DNA of 6,685 nucleotides from assembly GCF_041642155.1 (NCBI RefSeq), contig NZ_JBEPWZ010000159.1, positions 1 through 6,685 of the forward strand, read 5' to 3'. Each line of letters opens with the position of its first letter. The first letter of the stretch is position 1. Below the pieces are notes generated by a model, which saw only the letters and a list, made by a program, of their open reading frames with translations, was not told the DNA's origin and searched no databases. This document shows, piece after piece, positions 5,633 to 6,685 of this stretch. The DNA is from Fodinibius sp041642155. GTDB taxonomy: Bacteria > Bacteroidota > Rhodothermia > Balneolales > Balneolaceae. Position numbers and translations under genes: made by a program.

Positions 5633-6685
5633 CAGGGCGAAATAATTTTTTCTTGTTGCTCACGCACGATCCCGGGAGGACCCGAAATTTTCTCCTGGAG
5701 TTTTTGAAAGATGATAAACAGGACCGGCACTACCAGCAACCCGATAAAGGTACCGATAAACATTCCGCCCGCGGTACCGATACCAATCGACTGGTTGGCA
5801 TTGGCATTGATACCCGTGGCAAGCGCCAGCGGCATCAGGCCGGCAATAAAGGCAAAAGAGGTCATCAGGATAGGTCTCAGCCTTGCCTCGGCCCCGTTGA
5901 TCGCGGCTTTGGCAATACTCATTCCCTCCAGCCGGCGTCGCTGCAGGGCAAATTCCACCACCAGGATGGCGTTTTTGGCCAGCAGTCCCATCAGCATAAT
6001 AGCCGAAATCTGAAGATAAATATTATTCGCCACTCCAAAGATGTTGGCGAAGATGAACGATCCGGCCAGGCCGATGGGCAGCGGAAGAATAACGGCCCAG
6101 GGTACGAGATAACTTTCATACTGGGCGCTGAGCAGGAAATACACAAAGAGCAGGCAGAGCGCAAAAATAAAGAGCTCCTGTCCGCTGGCCTGACTTTCTT
6201 CCCGGGTAAGTCCTGAATAGGCATAGGTGTAGTCGGAAGAAACCTGTTCGTCAAAAACTTCCTCGATAGCCGCTATCGCATCGCCGGAACTGTAGCCCGG
6301 ATTGGTGGCCCCGGTCAGCTGCACGGAGTTGAAGAGATTGAAGCGGGATACATTCTGGGGTCCGTATACCCGTTCCAGGTCCACAAACGAGCTGATAGGA
6401 GCCATTTCTCCCCGGCTGTTTCTCACTGAAACCTTTTGCAGGCTTTCCTCAGACCCCCGCTGCTCGGGGTCGGCCTGCACGTAGACGCGATAGAGCTTGC
6501 CAAAACGATTGAAGTTCGAAACATAGAGTCCCCCGTAATACGCCTGCATGACATTCAGAATGGATTGTACGGTAAACCCGGCGCGCTGGGCCTTGGCGAC
6601 ATCCACATTGACCATATACTGGGGATAGTCGGTATTAAAATAGGAGGCCGCATACTGTATTTCCGGCCGCTGAAACAGGGCCTGC
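5632..6685 (-). CDS. RND efflux pump inner-membrane transporter (AcrB/HAE1 family), C-terminal part
   Basis: The open frame enters from the right edge; 350 residues are visible, about the last third of a protein that is normally near 1,040. The first internal Met (codon at 6615) is not the start, because the frame is open to the edge and reads family sequence (RPEIQYAASYFNTDYPQY). By family it is a trimeric proton-driven exporter in the inner membrane. Visible parts, counting from the edge: periplasmic porter/docking sequence to about residue 165, with VDVAKAQRAGFTVQSI and YYGGLYVSNFNRFGKLYRVYVQ; then five membrane segments near 169-187, 194-215, 225-245, 272-291 and 303-326, equivalent to TM8-TM12 of AcrB. 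LLAKNAILVVEF carries Lys237, equivalent to the proton-relay Lys940 of AcrB. RLRPILMTSFAFIAGLMPL is the usual TM11 entry. The TM4 aspartates lie outside the window. Its TGA overlaps the start of the outer-membrane factor gene. An adaptor gene probably lies upstream. Confidence 0.96.
   Translation of the reverse strand, partial: QALFQRPEIQYAASYFNTDYPQYMVNVDVAKAQRAGFTVQSILNVMQAYYGGLYVSNFNRFGKLYRVYVQADPEQRGSEESLQKVSVRNSRGEMAPISSFVDLERVYGPQNVSRFNLFNSVQLTGATNPGYSSGDAIAAIEEVFDEQVSSDYTYAYSGLTREESQASGQELFIFALCLLFVYFLLSAQYESYLVPWAVILPLPIGLAGSFIFANIFGVANNIYLQISAIMLMGLLAKNAILVVEFALQRRRLEGMSIAKAAINGAEARLRPILMTSFAFIAGLMPLALATGINANANQSIGIGTAGGMFIGTFIGLLVVPVLFIIFQKLQEKISGPPGIVREQQEKIISP

Noticed and set aside
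6613..6615. ATG at 6615 as the start of a separate short RND protein
   Set aside because: The same frame is open to the right edge and encodes typical RND sequence upstream, so the Met is internal and the gene is cut only by the window.

Overview
The window looks like an ordinary stretch of chromosome from a Gram-negative bacterium of the Bacteroidota/Rhodothermota/Balneolota group. Four things suggest this: the outer-membrane beta-barrel protein of the PorT-like 'porin family' type, the LSSC lipobox on the efflux outer-membrane factor, the lack of strong Shine-Dalgarno sites at most starts, and a UvrA of Bacteroidota-like sequence. Base composition is mixed, near 50% G+C in genes and clearly AT-rich between them. 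The lineage call is an inference from protein style. No 16S or other marker is present.

Layout from left to right: (1) 1-362, minus strand, the N-terminal third or half of a secreted beta-barrel protein that runs off the left edge. (2) 363-495, an AT-rich gap holding that gene's 5' region and the 3' end of uvrA. (3) 496-3309, minus strand, a complete uvrA for nucleotide excision repair. (4) 3310-3463, a 154-bp divergent intergenic region that is unusually rich in dyad symmetry: a 62-bp nested inverted repeat and a separate perfect 14-bp palindrome. (5) 3464-4096, plus strand, a small multi-pass membrane protein of the CPBP (CAAX protease/bacteriocin-processing) family with an altered catalytic motif. 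(6) 4098-4119, a hairpin terminator between convergent genes. (7) 4136-5632, minus strand, a TolC/OprM/NodT-type outer-membrane factor lipoprotein. (8) 5632-6685, minus strand, the C-terminal part of an AcrB-type RND efflux pump that runs off the right edge.

The last two genes overlap by one base (TGATG), so they almost certainly form an operon for a tripartite efflux pump. The periplasmic adaptor gene is not in the window and would be expected further upstream, beyond the right edge. uvrA, the CPBP gene and the beta-barrel gene have no evident functional link to the pump or to each other.

I do not see a mobile element, CRISPR array, RNA gene or obvious new multi-gene system. The best items for a second look are the structured region between uvrA and the CPBP gene, the changed active-site residues of the CPBP protein, and the missing first cysteine pair in UvrA.
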